Shown here: piece by piece, positions 1-6,147 of the stretch
How positions within the stretch are numbered: position 1 is the first letter of the stretch
Layout: every line of letters begins with the position of its first letter
Origin: DASQGA01 sp035535315
GTDB lineage: Bacteria > Actinomycetota > Thermoleophilia > Gaiellales > Gaiellaceae
DNA length: 10,049 nucleotides
Direction: 5' to 3'
Assembly (NCBI GenBank): GCA_035535315.1
Contig: DATLQD010000061.1
Coordinates: 1 to 10,049 of the forward strand
The notes under the pieces: generated by a model
The model's database searches: none
What the model was told of the DNA's origin: nothing
Seen by the model: the letters and a program-made list of their open reading frames with translations, nothing else
Made by a program: the position numbers and the translations under genes

Positions 1-300
1 GAGCGAGCCGTCGAGCCCGTCGCCCAAGTTGCTGCAGCCGGGGCAGGCACCCAGCCTGTAGTCGGGGCCGAACATGATGTTGTAGGCGAGCAGCTGTGAG
101 CGCCCCTCGAACAGCTCCGCCAGGCTCTTCTTACCCTCCTCGGTCTCGAACTCGTACTCCTTCTCGACCCGCACCCAGGGAAGATCGAGACGCTTGCGCT
201 TGATCTCCTCGTTTCGCTCCGCCTGCTCCGCCTCGAGCTTGGCGAGCTCCTCCCGAGCCGCCTCCCACTCCTCCCGCGTTCCGAGCTTCTGTTCAGACAT
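1..300 (-). CDS. DUF899 family thioredoxin-like protein (N-terminal 100 residues, gene continues past the left edge)
   Basis: The minus strand reads from ATG at 300 down to the edge without a stop. A charged helical N-terminus (about residues 8-38, rich in Glu, Lys and Arg) is followed by LDLPWVRVEKEYEF (38-51), then FEGRSQLLAYNIMFGPDY and ACPGCS with a CPGC at 86-89. This order (charged helix, PWV block, LF.GRSQL block, CxxC) is that of DUF899, a thioredoxin-fold family whose substrate is unknown. The rest of the domain lies outside the window. The start is supported by a strong Shine-Dalgarno run (GAGGGAGGGAG, 306-316) ending about 5 bases before the ATG. A 21-bp inverted repeat sits 40-60 bp upstream. 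The function is probably redox-related, but that is family inference only. Confidence 0.87.
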   Translation of the reverse strand, partial: MSEQKLGTREEWEAAREELAKLEAEQAERNEEIKRKRLDLPWVRVEKEYEFETEEGKKSLAELFEGRSQLLAYNIMFGPDYRLGACPGCSNLGDGLDGSL

Positions 301-339
301 CACATCTCCCTCCCTCGGACTCGAACCGTCCCGTAGCAG

Positions 340-360
340 CCGATCCCAGCTTCGGATCGG
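340..360. promoter_or_regulatory. 21-bp perfect inverted repeat upstream of the DUF899 gene
   Basis: CCGATCC at 340-346 and GGATCGG at 354-360 form exact 7-bp arms around a 7-base spacer. The dyad lies in the divergent spacer (301-547), 40 bp from the DUF899 start, where an operator or a 5' leader hairpin could sit. A 7-bp dyad is expected several times by chance in 10 kb, so position is the main argument. I see nothing else firm in 301-547. Confidence 0.3.
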
Positions 361-547
361 ACGCTACCGGGATCACAAAACAAAGACCCCCCGCAACCCC
401 GAAACTCATCGCAGCGATCCTCGAACCGCAAGGCAGCACGCGCGCACAGCTGCGCAGTCGCCGGAAACGCTCTGGACTCATTGGAGAACCGGGCATACCC
501 GTCAGGGGGCTTCGCGGCCCAGGCATGGAGCGTCTTTGGAGCCTAGG

Positions 548-814
548 ATGAGCGGCGGTTGTGACGCCCGAGTTCCGCGATACCGCATGACCGAACATGG
601 AATGGACGGGCTTCGCACGCGCCGGTGTGAGTGCGGTGCTGTCGAATGCGCCGCGGTCATCCAGATGACATGGGCCGAGCAGGACGAAGTCGACCACGCC
701 GACGGCTGGTGGGCAGTCCGGCCGGGGCACGAGCCGCAAGGTGGGCGAAGCTGGCGCATCGTTCAGGAGACCGACCGCTTCGTCGTCGTCGAGGTCGAGG
801 AAACACACACCTAA
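548..814 (+). CDS. Small conserved-type protein with a CxC...C cluster, unknown function
   Basis: The product is 88 residues. ATG at 548 follows a GGAG (538-541) with a 6-base gap, which decides this start over ATG 587; the longer open frame upstream lacks coding character. The core reads CECGAVECA (Cys27, Cys29, Cys34), then a WWAVRPGHE block (about 54-62) and a C-terminal RFVVVEVEE strand. This resembles a short uncharacterised protein type I recall as common in actinobacteria, with a CECG..xC head, a 'PGHE' middle and a 'rFvVVEk' tail. The Cys cluster plus His61 could bind a metal, but that is a guess. The gene ends 48 bases before the convergent gene at 863-1225. Confidence 0.7.
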   Translation: MSGGCDARVPRYRMTEHGMDGLRTRRCECGAVECAAVIQMTWAEQDEVDHADGWWAVRPGHEPQGGRSWRIVQETDRFVVVEVEETHT

Positions 815-862
815 GCCGACACGGCAGCAGGGACGCCACGCCAAGGCGGGTAAATCCCCTGG

Positions 863-1225
863 TCAGCGCCCCTCCGCCCAGCGCACAAGCACCTCGGCAG
901 CCGGCAAGAGCGTCCGACTCTCGAGGAGTCCGGCAAGAGCCTGGGCTGCGTTCCTCGCCCGACGGCCTTCTAGCATCGCGAGTAGCCCGAGCACCGCGGT
1001 CGCCTCCTCGAGCGAGGCTCTCGTATCGGTGCAGTAGCGCGCGTGCCAGCGGAGCGCGGCGGCTCGAAAGAGCGTTGGCTCCCTGGCAAGGATCAGGAGG
1101 GTGAGTTCGAGGGCCTCGGCGAGACCGACGTGCTTGAGCTCGACCGCATTAGCGCGAGCTGCTGCAAGGTTTCCCCTGTCGAGCGCTCGGCGGAAACGTC
1201 CATAAGCCGAGCCGCTGGAGGTCAT
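863..1225 (-). CDS. Helical orphan protein with a LexA box at its start, unknown function
   Basis: The product is 120 residues, almost entirely helical by composition (rich in Ala, Leu and Arg), with no membrane segment or signal peptide. The N-terminal block AYGRFRRALDRGNL (7-20) and the later RWHARYC (59-65) look like those of a small actinobacterial hypothetical family, but I cannot name it. ATG 1225 is the only sensible start: no Shine-Dalgarno precedes it, no ATG, GTG or TTG follows before the first recognisable block, and the in-frame extension upstream lacks coding character. One base separates the ATG from the perfect palindrome CGAACACATGTTCG (1227-1240). Translation is therefore probably leaderless or nearly so, and transcription probably LexA-repressed. 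An SOS-linked role is inferred from the site alone. Confidence 0.72.
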   Translation of the reverse strand: MTSSGSAYGRFRRALDRGNLAAARANAVELKHVGLAEALELTLLILAREPTLFRAAALRWHARYCTDTRASLEEATAVLGLLAMLEGRRARNAAQALAGLLESRTLLPAAEVLVRWAEGR

Positions 1226-1226
1226 A

Positions 1227-1240
1227 CGAACACATGTTCG
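1227..1240. promoter_or_regulatory. LexA (SOS) box
   Basis: CGAACACATGTTCG matches CGAAC-N4-GTTCG, the core of the LexA box of Bacillus and actinobacteria (for example the mycobacterial recA box). The outer five bases on each side are perfectly palindromic, and the central N4 adds a further partly symmetric CATG. It lies immediately upstream of the minus-strand gene starting at 1225 and more than 100 bases past the end of the gene finishing at 1368, so the gene at 863-1225 is the only one it could control. I see no clean -10 hexamer. Confidence 0.65.
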
Positions 1241-1367
1241 CAGAAAGCAGAAGCCGTCGCGGACCGATCGGAGGCCGATATCGGCGACCTGGACACCGAC
1301 GCCGGTCTCCGCTTCGGTTGGAGCTCTGGGCGGAGGACGGTGCGCAGTGCCGCGGGTACGACGCGCC

Positions 1368-1937
1368 CTAAGAGCCTCCAGGGGTCGAGCGGCGCACGAC
1401 GGAAAACTTGGCGCTGGCGAAATCGCCGTTCCGTCCGAGCTCGTCGAGACGCAGCTCGATCCGGCGGGGCAGCAGAGGTGCGCCCCCACCCAGTGTCACC
1501 GGCGCGATTGACACGATGACCTCGTCCAGCAGCCCCACGTCGGCGAACTGACCGGCCAGATCTCCCCCGCCGACGATCCAGACGTTCCGGTCACCGGCGG
1601 CGGCGACCATCTCCTTGTGCGCGGTTGCGATGTCGGCGCTCGTGAACTCGATGGCCGAGTCGGACACGACGGGCAGTTGCCGGTGCGTGAAGACCCAACA
1701 CCGGATGTCGTACGGCCACTTCCACTCCGCCGGATCCTTGTCCGCGAACTCGTGGTCGAGGATCCATTCGTACGTCGTCGACCCCATCGCCATCGCACCG
1801 ACGTCGGCGATGAACTCGCCGTAGTTCAACAGCCCGTCGTCCTCGCGCTTGCGGGTGAACAGCCAGTCCAGTGAGTTGTCGGGGTCGGCGATGAAGCCGT
1901 CGAGGGTGGTCGCCGTGTAGTACTGCGTGAGAGTCAC
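1368..1937 (-). CDS. Dihydrofolate reductase family protein (RibD C-terminal domain type)
   Basis: The product is 189 residues, the usual length for stand-alone members. The N-terminal TATTLDGFIADPDNSLDWL (8-26) carries the 'lDGfiAd' signature. GAMAMGSTTYEWI (47-59) is the 'G...mGR.TYe' block, here with Ser in place of Arg. RCWVFTHR (79-86) is the NADPH-side strand, VWIVGGGDLAGQF (119-131) is the glycine-rich cofactor loop, and DEVIVSIAPVTLGGGAPLL (138-156) is the C-terminal signature. Such proteins reduce NADPH-linked substrates that are mostly unidentified, and true folate reduction is unlikely. The start is GTG at 1937 with AAGGAG (1944-1949) spaced 6 bases away. The gene is monocistronic, with 113 bases upstream and 142 bases downstream to the next gene. 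Confidence 0.9.
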   Translation of the reverse strand: MTLTQYYTATTLDGFIADPDNSLDWLFTRKREDDGLLNYGEFIADVGAMAMGSTTYEWILDHEFADKDPAEWKWPYDIRCWVFTHRQLPVVSDSAIEFTSADIATAHKEMVAAAGDRNVWIVGGGDLAGQFADVGLLDEVIVSIAPVTLGGGAPLLPRRIELRLDELGRNGDFASAKFSVVRRSTPGGS

Positions 1938-2026
1938 GATGCACTCCTTCCCTGGTGGACTGCCGGCGCTACGCCATCAAACCCACTCCAAAGTCCTGCT
2001 ACTTGCGGATTTTGGGCCCTTGTTGT

Positions 2027-2045
2027 CGAGGCGCGAAATGCCTCG
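2027..2045 (-). terminator. Short hairpin just after the DUF5996 stop, possible terminator
   Basis: CGAGGC (2027-2032) and GCCTCG (2040-2045) form a 6-bp stem with a 7-base loop, 5 bases past the stop at 2051 on the minus strand. No T-run follows, so intrinsic termination would be weak. The remaining spacer (1938-2050) shows only the Shine-Dalgarno of the next gene. Confidence 0.3.
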
Positions 2046-2050
2046 GCGCG

Positions 2051-3028
2051 TCACCGTCCAAGCAGCTGGCTGAGCTCCGGTGGGCTCGGGCACCACGAGG
2101 ACGCAAGCTCCGCCCGATTCCAGCCGGCAGCCTGAGTGCCGGCCTGGTAGGCGCTCTCGAGGAAACCCAACAGCGTCGCCCTCGGCTCCTTCGCGGTTCG
2201 CACGTCCTCGAAGCTCAGGCGTGCAAGTGAGCCACTGCCCTGGTCGGTCCACTTCGCCGCCTTCGGGCTCAAGGGCTCTTGGCGGAGTCCCGGCGGCTCC
2301 GGTGAGGTGTAGGAGTAGAAGCTCGCCTCTCGCACGGTCTGGTCGCCGGGCCAGAAGCCGAAAGAGATCACCTCGTGGGAGTAGGCCTCCCGAGTCACAG
2401 GATCTGCGTTCGGCGAGACTGGCGCCCGCTTCCCCCCGAACCGGCTGACGGCAAGGTCGAGGGAATGCCAGAAGAGATGAACCGGACTGGTCTTGCCGCA
2501 GAACCAACCTGAGAACTCCTCCAGGACCCCGTCTGACCAATCGAGAACGCGCCAAAAACGTTCGACCGCGACGGGATCGTAGGTGGCATGGTCGCGATCC
2601 TCGGCAAAGGGAGTGGTGATCGCAATTCCGTACGGGGTCTCCCGGATCGGGACGTCAATCCCGAGTGCTCTCAGAGTGCCGTGAACTTTCTCGTCAAACT
2701 CCGCGACAGAAAGCCCGTCCACGAGCTCGAAGGATTCGACTGCGCCGGTGTTCGTCCGAACAACCAACCGGTGCTCGATGAAATCGAAGGCGATCTCGAA
2801 GCTGTGACCGTTCGGGGCGTGCATTCGGCGGGTCGTTAAGCCGCGCACGTCGACATAAAGCGGAACGTGCCACCAGTGGTTTCGAGGAGCCGTCGAGGCC
2901 AGCCGGATCTTCCCGACGATCTGAACCCAAAGATGGAGCGTGATCTTCGTGTCCTCCCAGTCTTCGAGCGGAAGCGGCGGAAGCTCCAGACCGGTCCGGG
3001 AAGCGATCCCGGCCGCAACGCGTGTCAT
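2051..3028 (-). CDS. DUF5996 family protein
   Basis: The product is 325 residues and appears full length. Family hallmarks are present in order: LEDWEDTKITLHLWVQIVGK (21-40), the NHWWHVPLYVDVRGLTT stretch (50-66), FDFIEHRL (81-88), PFAEDRDHATYD (140-151), FWRVL (158-162), the SPVHLFWHSLDLAVSRFGG stretch (181-199), EAYSHEVISFGFWPGDQ (214-230) and FYSYTSPEP (237-245). The invariant aromatic, His and Asp positions suggest an enzyme or ligand-binding pocket, but I know of no assigned reaction. The ATG (3026-3028) overlaps the stop of the zinc-finger gene (TGA at 3025-3027) as ATGA, so translation is coupled. The open frame extends to 3247, but that part only overlaps the zinc-finger gene. It is probably co-transcribed with that gene. 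Confidence 0.88.
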   Translation of the reverse strand: MTRVAAGIASRTGLELPPLPLEDWEDTKITLHLWVQIVGKIRLASTAPRNHWWHVPLYVDVRGLTTRRMHAPNGHSFEIAFDFIEHRLVVRTNTGAVESFELVDGLSVAEFDEKVHGTLRALGIDVPIRETPYGIAITTPFAEDRDHATYDPVAVERFWRVLDWSDGVLEEFSGWFCGKTSPVHLFWHSLDLAVSRFGGKRAPVSPNADPVTREAYSHEVISFGFWPGDQTVREASFYSYTSPEPPGLRQEPLSPKAAKWTDQGSGSLARLSFEDVRTAKEPRATLLGFLESAYQAGTQAAGWNRAELASSWCPSPPELSQLLGR

Positions 3029-3312
3029 GCCGCATCGCCGGTCTGGTACACGAAGGCCACCTCGTCGACGACGCACCAGCTCCAGTCCTCTTCGGGCTCG
3101 GCCGAGCGCATGATTGGATGGCTCGCCTCCGCGGCATGCCTGCTCGCATGGCGGTTCGGCGAGGAGTCGCAGCACCCGATCTTCCCGCAGGTCATGCACA
3201 TCCGGAGGTGAACCCAAGCGCTGCCGATCTTCAGGCATTCCTCGCACCCGTCAATCCGATCCGGAAGTGATGTGACCTGGATTTGATCGAGATGCGTGCA
3301 CGCGACGCTCAT
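3025..3312 (-). CDS. UBP-type zinc finger protein
   Basis: The product is 95 residues and essentially all zinc finger. Candidate ligands follow the ZnF-UBP spacing: Cys5/His7, Cys23/Cys26, Cys39/Cys42, Cys47, His55, His59 and His65. The diagnostic CMTCGKIGCCDSSPNRHA (39-56), HP.MRS (65-70) and DWSWCVVDE (76-84) are all visible. In eukaryotes this fold binds the C-terminal tail of free ubiquitin. Bacteria carry short stand-alone copies whose partner is unknown, and no ubiquitin-like gene is visible here. The start is ATG 3312 with GGGAG (3317-3321) and AGGAGGTG (3321-3328) upstream. It is the first gene of an operon with the DUF5996 gene through a 4-base ATGA overlap. Confidence 0.92.
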   Translation of the reverse strand: MSVACTHLDQIQVTSLPDRIDGCEECLKIGSAWVHLRMCMTCGKIGCCDSSPNRHASRHAAEASHPIMRSAEPEEDWSWCVVDEVAFVYQTGDAA

Positions 3313-3346
3313 CGGACTCCCACCTCCTCTTCACCGTGTTCCGCGC

Positions 3347-3365
3347 CCCACCAGTCAAGGGTGGG
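3347..3365. repeat. Inverted repeat, 6-bp arms, in the divergent promoter region
   Basis: CCCACC (3347-3352) and GGTGGG (3360-3365) flank a 7-base spacer that contains, on the minus strand, the -35-like TTGACT for the zinc-finger operon. It could be an operator or a leader hairpin. Chance occurrence is quite possible. Confidence 0.25.
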
Positions 3366-3376
3366 TTCACCTTTGG

Positions 3377-3396
3377 CACCGAGACCGACCTCGGTG
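3377..3396. repeat. Inverted repeat, 7-bp arms, in the divergent promoter region
   Basis: CACCGAG (3377-3383) and CTCGGTG (3390-3396) are exact arms around ACCGAC. Together with the neighbouring 3347-3365 dyad it sits between the divergent zinc-finger and DUF4242 genes (spacer 3313-3524). An operator is possible, and no terminator is needed at this place. Confidence 0.3.
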
Positions 3397-3489
3397 GTCG
3401 GGCCCGTACCAGGCTTGTTCGCCGCGGCATCCCTGGGCTCGAAAAACGTCATGATGCCCGTCGCGAAAGACTAGCGCGGCGCTGGAGAC

Positions 3490-3518
3490 TTGACCCCGGG
3501 CGACCCCTTGGCGATTAT
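3490..3518 (+). promoter_or_regulatory. Sigma-70-type promoter for a leaderless DUF4242 transcript
   Basis: TTGACC (3490-3495) matches the -35 consensus at five of six positions. After exactly 17 bases comes GATTAT (3513-3518), which matches TATAAT at four of six. Seven bases further on is the A of the DUF4242 start codon (3525). The spacing fits transcription starting at the ATG, and the AGGG (3520-3523) one base from the ATG is too close to work as a ribosome binding site. Confidence 0.55.
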
Positions 3519-3524
3519 CAGGGC

Positions 3525-3821
3525 ATGCCAAGATATGTCATCGAGCGCACGTACACGGTCGACGAGTCGGAGGTGCCGACGGTTGCGACGCGCTCCAAGC
3601 GGCTCGTCAGGGATCACTTCCCACTGATCGTCTGGGAGCACAGTCACGTCGTCCTCGACACCGACGGGACGCCGAAATCGTTCTGCGTGTATGACGCGCC
3701 CAGCGAGGAGGTCGTCCGCGAGCATGCTGAGCGGCTGGGAGACCACAATGTCGACGTGATCTACGAGATCGTCGGCGACGTCACTCCGGACGATTTCCCG
3801 CTGACCCCGGAACCGGCTTAG
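3525..3821 (+). CDS. DUF4242 family protein (SCO4226-like, possible nickel binding)
   Basis: The product is 98 residues, full length for this small ferredoxin-like-fold family. It begins MPRYVIERTY, the typical N-terminus, followed by VWEHSHVVLDTDG (36-48), SFCVYDAPSEEVVREHAER (52-70) and VDVIYEIVGDVTPDDF (76-91). The family's structurally studied member, SCO4226 of Streptomyces coelicolor, is a nickel-binding dimer. The His39/His41 region and Glu and Tyr residues here are plausible ligands, but I cannot confirm metal binding. ATG 3525 was chosen because MPRYVIE is the family's conserved start and because the promoter upstream is phased for a leaderless message. Its last 41 bases overlap the end of the convergent cyclase gene. 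Confidence 0.9.
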   Translation: MPRYVIERTYTVDESEVPTVATRSKRLVRDHFPLIVWEHSHVVLDTDGTPKSFCVYDAPSEEVVREHAERLGDHNVDVIYEIVGDVTPDDFPLTPEPA

Positions 3822-5886
3822 CCGGAGCGACTCCCTGCCGCAGACTCTCTGCGTCGGGGACGTGATACAGCGCCTGCAGGGCAACTGCTAGCCGGCGCCC
3901 GATGTCTCGGCGCCGCTCATCGTTCTCCGGAACGAGCTCGAGCGCCTCACGGTAGAGCGCGACGGCTCGCTCCTTCGCCCAGCCGCGGCCCGCCTGGTCA
4001 CCGGCGGCGAGGAAGTGCTCAACCGCGCGGTCGTGATCGCCGGCCTCGCGCCTGTGGTGCGCGAGCGCCTCGTGGGACTGCGCGACCTCGCCGGTCGTCT
4101 CCTCGAGGAAGCTCGCTACTATCCCGTGTCGCTCGCGCCGTGCCGCGCGCGGCAACGTCTGGTAGGCGACGTCGCGGAGCAAGCCGTGCTTGAAGGCGAA
4201 CTGCTGGTCGCCCTGGATTCGCGAGACGGCCTCGCGACGAATAAAGTCGCGCGCCTCGAGAGAACCCAGGCACGCTGAAAGGTCCTCCCGCGACGCCATC
4301 CGCATCAGGGCGCCGCGCCAGAAGACTCTTCCAACCACGGCGGCGTCCAAGAGGAGCGCCCGCTCCGTCGGCGGCAGCGCGTCGAGGCGCGCCGCGACGA
4401 TCGCACGAATGCTTGTCGGAAGCTGCGTCAACTCTGCGCTTCCACGATCGGCGAGCGTCGCAGCGAGCTCTTCGATGAAGAGCGGGTTTCCCTCCGCGGT
4501 CTCGGTGACGGCGGTCGCAAGCCGCTCCTGCTCGTCCGTGCGCGCAAGTAGCCGTTCCGCGAGCTCGTGCGCGGCCTCGTCCGACAGCGGGTCGAGCAGG
4601 AGCGCGGTATAGGCGGGGAGACCGCCGGCCCAACCTGGACGCTCCGAGAGCAACTCCGGCCGCGCAAGTGCGAGGAGCAGAAGGGGGACATCGCGCGTGC
4701 GCGCGGCGAGTGTCTCGAGCAAGTCGAGCAGGCTGCCGTCGGCCCAATGGATGTCTTCGAACAGGAGCAACGTCGGCTCGCGGGCGGCGAGTGTCTCAAC
4801 GAGCACGCGCGCTGAGAAGAAGAGGGTCTCGCGATCGGGGACGTCGCGTCCCTCGTCGAGCCCGATCAGCATCGCGAGGTTAGCGGCGTGTTGCTCGCTC
4901 TCGCCCGGCCCGACGAGGTCCTCGACCGCTCGGTCTAGCTTCGCCTGCGCGTCGGGCAGCTGGTCGCTGTCGAACACGCCCGCCATCTGCTTGATGTGAT
5001 GCGTGAAAGCGCTATACGGGCTGCTCGCCCCGTACGGAGTCGAGCGGCCCCGCATCACGCGCCCACCGCGCGATGCGACCAGCTGCGCGAACTCGAGCGC
5101 GAGCCGCGACTTGCCGATTCCCGCGGGTCCGAACACGGTGACGAGTTGCGGGCGGCGTTCGGTCGCGGCACGCTCCCAGATGCCGGACAGGACCTCCAGC
5201 TCGCGCTTGCGGCCGACCATCGGAGCGCGCGTGAGCGGGCGCTCGCCCGCATCGGCGAGCGCCCCGACCGCCAGCCAGGCGCGAACCGGCAGCGACTTGC
5301 CCTTGGCGGCGACCGGCGCCGCCGGCCGGTAGTCGATCACGGTGCGCGTGCCCGCGTAGGTCTCCTCGCCCACGAACACCGATCCGGTGGGCGCCGCACT
5401 CTGGAGGCGCGCGGCGGTGTTGACGACATCACCGGCGACCATGGCCTCTCCGAAGCTGGGGCGCGCATCGAGCGTCACGATGGCCTCGCCGGTATTGACC
5501 GCGACGCGTACGTCCAGCCCGTCCTGCCCCTCGGCCCACTCGCGGACAGCGAGCGCAGCGCGAACCGCCCGCTCGGGATCATCGCCGTGCGAGACGGGCG
5601 CGCCGAAAACGCCCATCACCGCATCGCCGATGAACTTCTCGACCAAGCCTCCATGGCGCTCGATTTCGATCCGAACTCGCTGGTAGTAGGGATCGAGGAG
5701 GGCGCGTACGTCCTCCGGGTCGAGGCGCTCCGCTTCGGACGTGAAGCCCACGAGGTCGACGAAGATCACGGAGATGACACGCCGCTCCTCGCCCCTCCGT
5801 TCGGACCCGTCGAGCGCTGCCCCGCATGCGAGGCAGAACCGCGCAATGTCGGGGTTGTCCTGACCGCAACTGGGACACGCCGGCAT
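3781..5886 (-). CDS. Zinc-ribbon / class III adenylyl cyclase / AAA-type ATPase signalling protein
   Basis: The product is 701 residues. A zinc ribbon (Cys4, Cys7, Cys18, Cys21) leads into a class III nucleotide cyclase domain (about 36-205). Every catalytic position looks intact: metal-binding Asp44 (FVDLVGFT) and Asp88 (FIGDAVMG), adenine-selecting Lys84 and Asp153, and transition-state Asn156 and Arg160 (VVNTAAR). It is therefore probably an active adenylyl cyclase making cAMP from ATP. An ATPase domain follows, with Walker A GPAGIGKS (253-260) and Walker B LLLFEDIHWAD (373-383), and a helical, TPR-like tail (about 605-655). It is cytoplasmic, with no membrane segment. Many relatives are longer (about 1,000 residues), but shorter ones ending near 'YHVPDAE' exist as I recall. 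ATG 5886 has no strong Shine-Dalgarno; a TAGGCT (5894-5899, minus) is placed as a -10 for a leaderless start. Confidence 0.92.
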   Translation of the reverse strand: MPACPSCGQDNPDIARFCLACGAALDGSERRGEERRVISVIFVDLVGFTSEAERLDPEDVRALLDPYYQRVRIEIERHGGLVEKFIGDAVMGVFGAPVSHGDDPERAVRAALAVREWAEGQDGLDVRVAVNTGEAIVTLDARPSFGEAMVAGDVVNTAARLQSAAPTGSVFVGEETYAGTRTVIDYRPAAPVAAKGKSLPVRAWLAVGALADAGERPLTRAPMVGRKRELEVLSGIWERAATERRPQLVTVFGPAGIGKSRLALEFAQLVASRGGRVMRGRSTPYGASSPYSAFTHHIKQMAGVFDSDQLPDAQAKLDRAVEDLVGPGESEQHAANLAMLIGLDEGRDVPDRETLFFSARVLVETLAAREPTLLLFEDIHWADGSLLDLLETLAARTRDVPLLLLALARPELLSERPGWAGGLPAYTALLLDPLSDEAAHELAERLLARTDEQERLATAVTETAEGNPLFIEELAATLADRGSAELTQLPTSIRAIVAARLDALPPTERALLLDAAVVGRVFWRGALMRMASREDLSACLGSLEARDFIRREAVSRIQGDQQFAFKHGLLRDVAYQTLPRAARRERHGIVASFLEETTGEVAQSHEALAHHRREAGDHDRAVEHFLAAGDQAGRGWAKERAVALYREALELVPENDERRRDIGRRLAVALQALYHVPDAESLRQGVAPAKPVPGSAGNRPE

Positions 5887-6147
5887 TCTCAGAAGCCTAC
5901 GGCGCGCGGCCGCGTGCAGGTAGTGCCGACGAGGATCGCGAGCCGGGCCGCCGGCCGGCCGAGCTGATTGCGTTCGATCCTGGCCGAGTGCGCAGCGTTA
6001 GGTTCCCGACATGGAGGTCGCAGTCGAGGCAATGAACTGATGGCTCAGCCGGTCATCCCGAGGGCACACACCGGGTCTCGAGAGTCGGCAGGGGCCGAGT
6101 GCTGTGACAATGCAGGGGCGTGACGTCGTGCTGACCTCCCGCATGCG
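5887..6147. other. Divergent intergenic region between the cyclase and flavoprotein genes
   Basis: These 261 bases must hold both promoters. Toward the cyclase I see TAGGCT (5894-5899, minus strand) at leaderless -10 spacing, without a good -35. Toward the flavoprotein, GACAAT (6106-6111) is -10-like, also without a good -35. No CRP-type site (TGTGA-N6-TCACA) is evident, although a lone TGTGA occurs at 6104-6108. I see no coding potential. Confidence 0.4.

Noticed and set aside
194..547. Upstream extension of the small CxC...C gene's reading frame
   Set aside because: It runs antisense through the DUF899 N-terminus and its composition looks non-coding. A Shine-Dalgarno supports the start at 548.
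815..862. Bidirectional terminator between the convergent genes
   Set aside because: Only 4-bp stems with tiny loops and no T-run could be found.
1226..1489. N-terminal extension of the LexA-box gene's reading frame
   Set aside because: It would read through the LexA palindrome and into the end of the reductase-like gene, and its translated composition looks random.
3029..3247. N-terminal extension of the DUF5996 frame
   Set aside because: It fully overlaps the zinc-finger gene in another frame, while the ATGA overlap gives a natural start at 3028.
4996..5967. 323-codon open frame on the plus strand
   Set aside because: Antisense to the cyclase domain. It has Arg-rich, low-complexity composition and no family resemblance, typical of GC-rich shadow frames.
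6101..6116. CRP/cAMP receptor site near the flavoprotein gene (TGTGA at 6104)
   Set aside because: Only one half-site is present; no TCACA arm lies at the needed distance.
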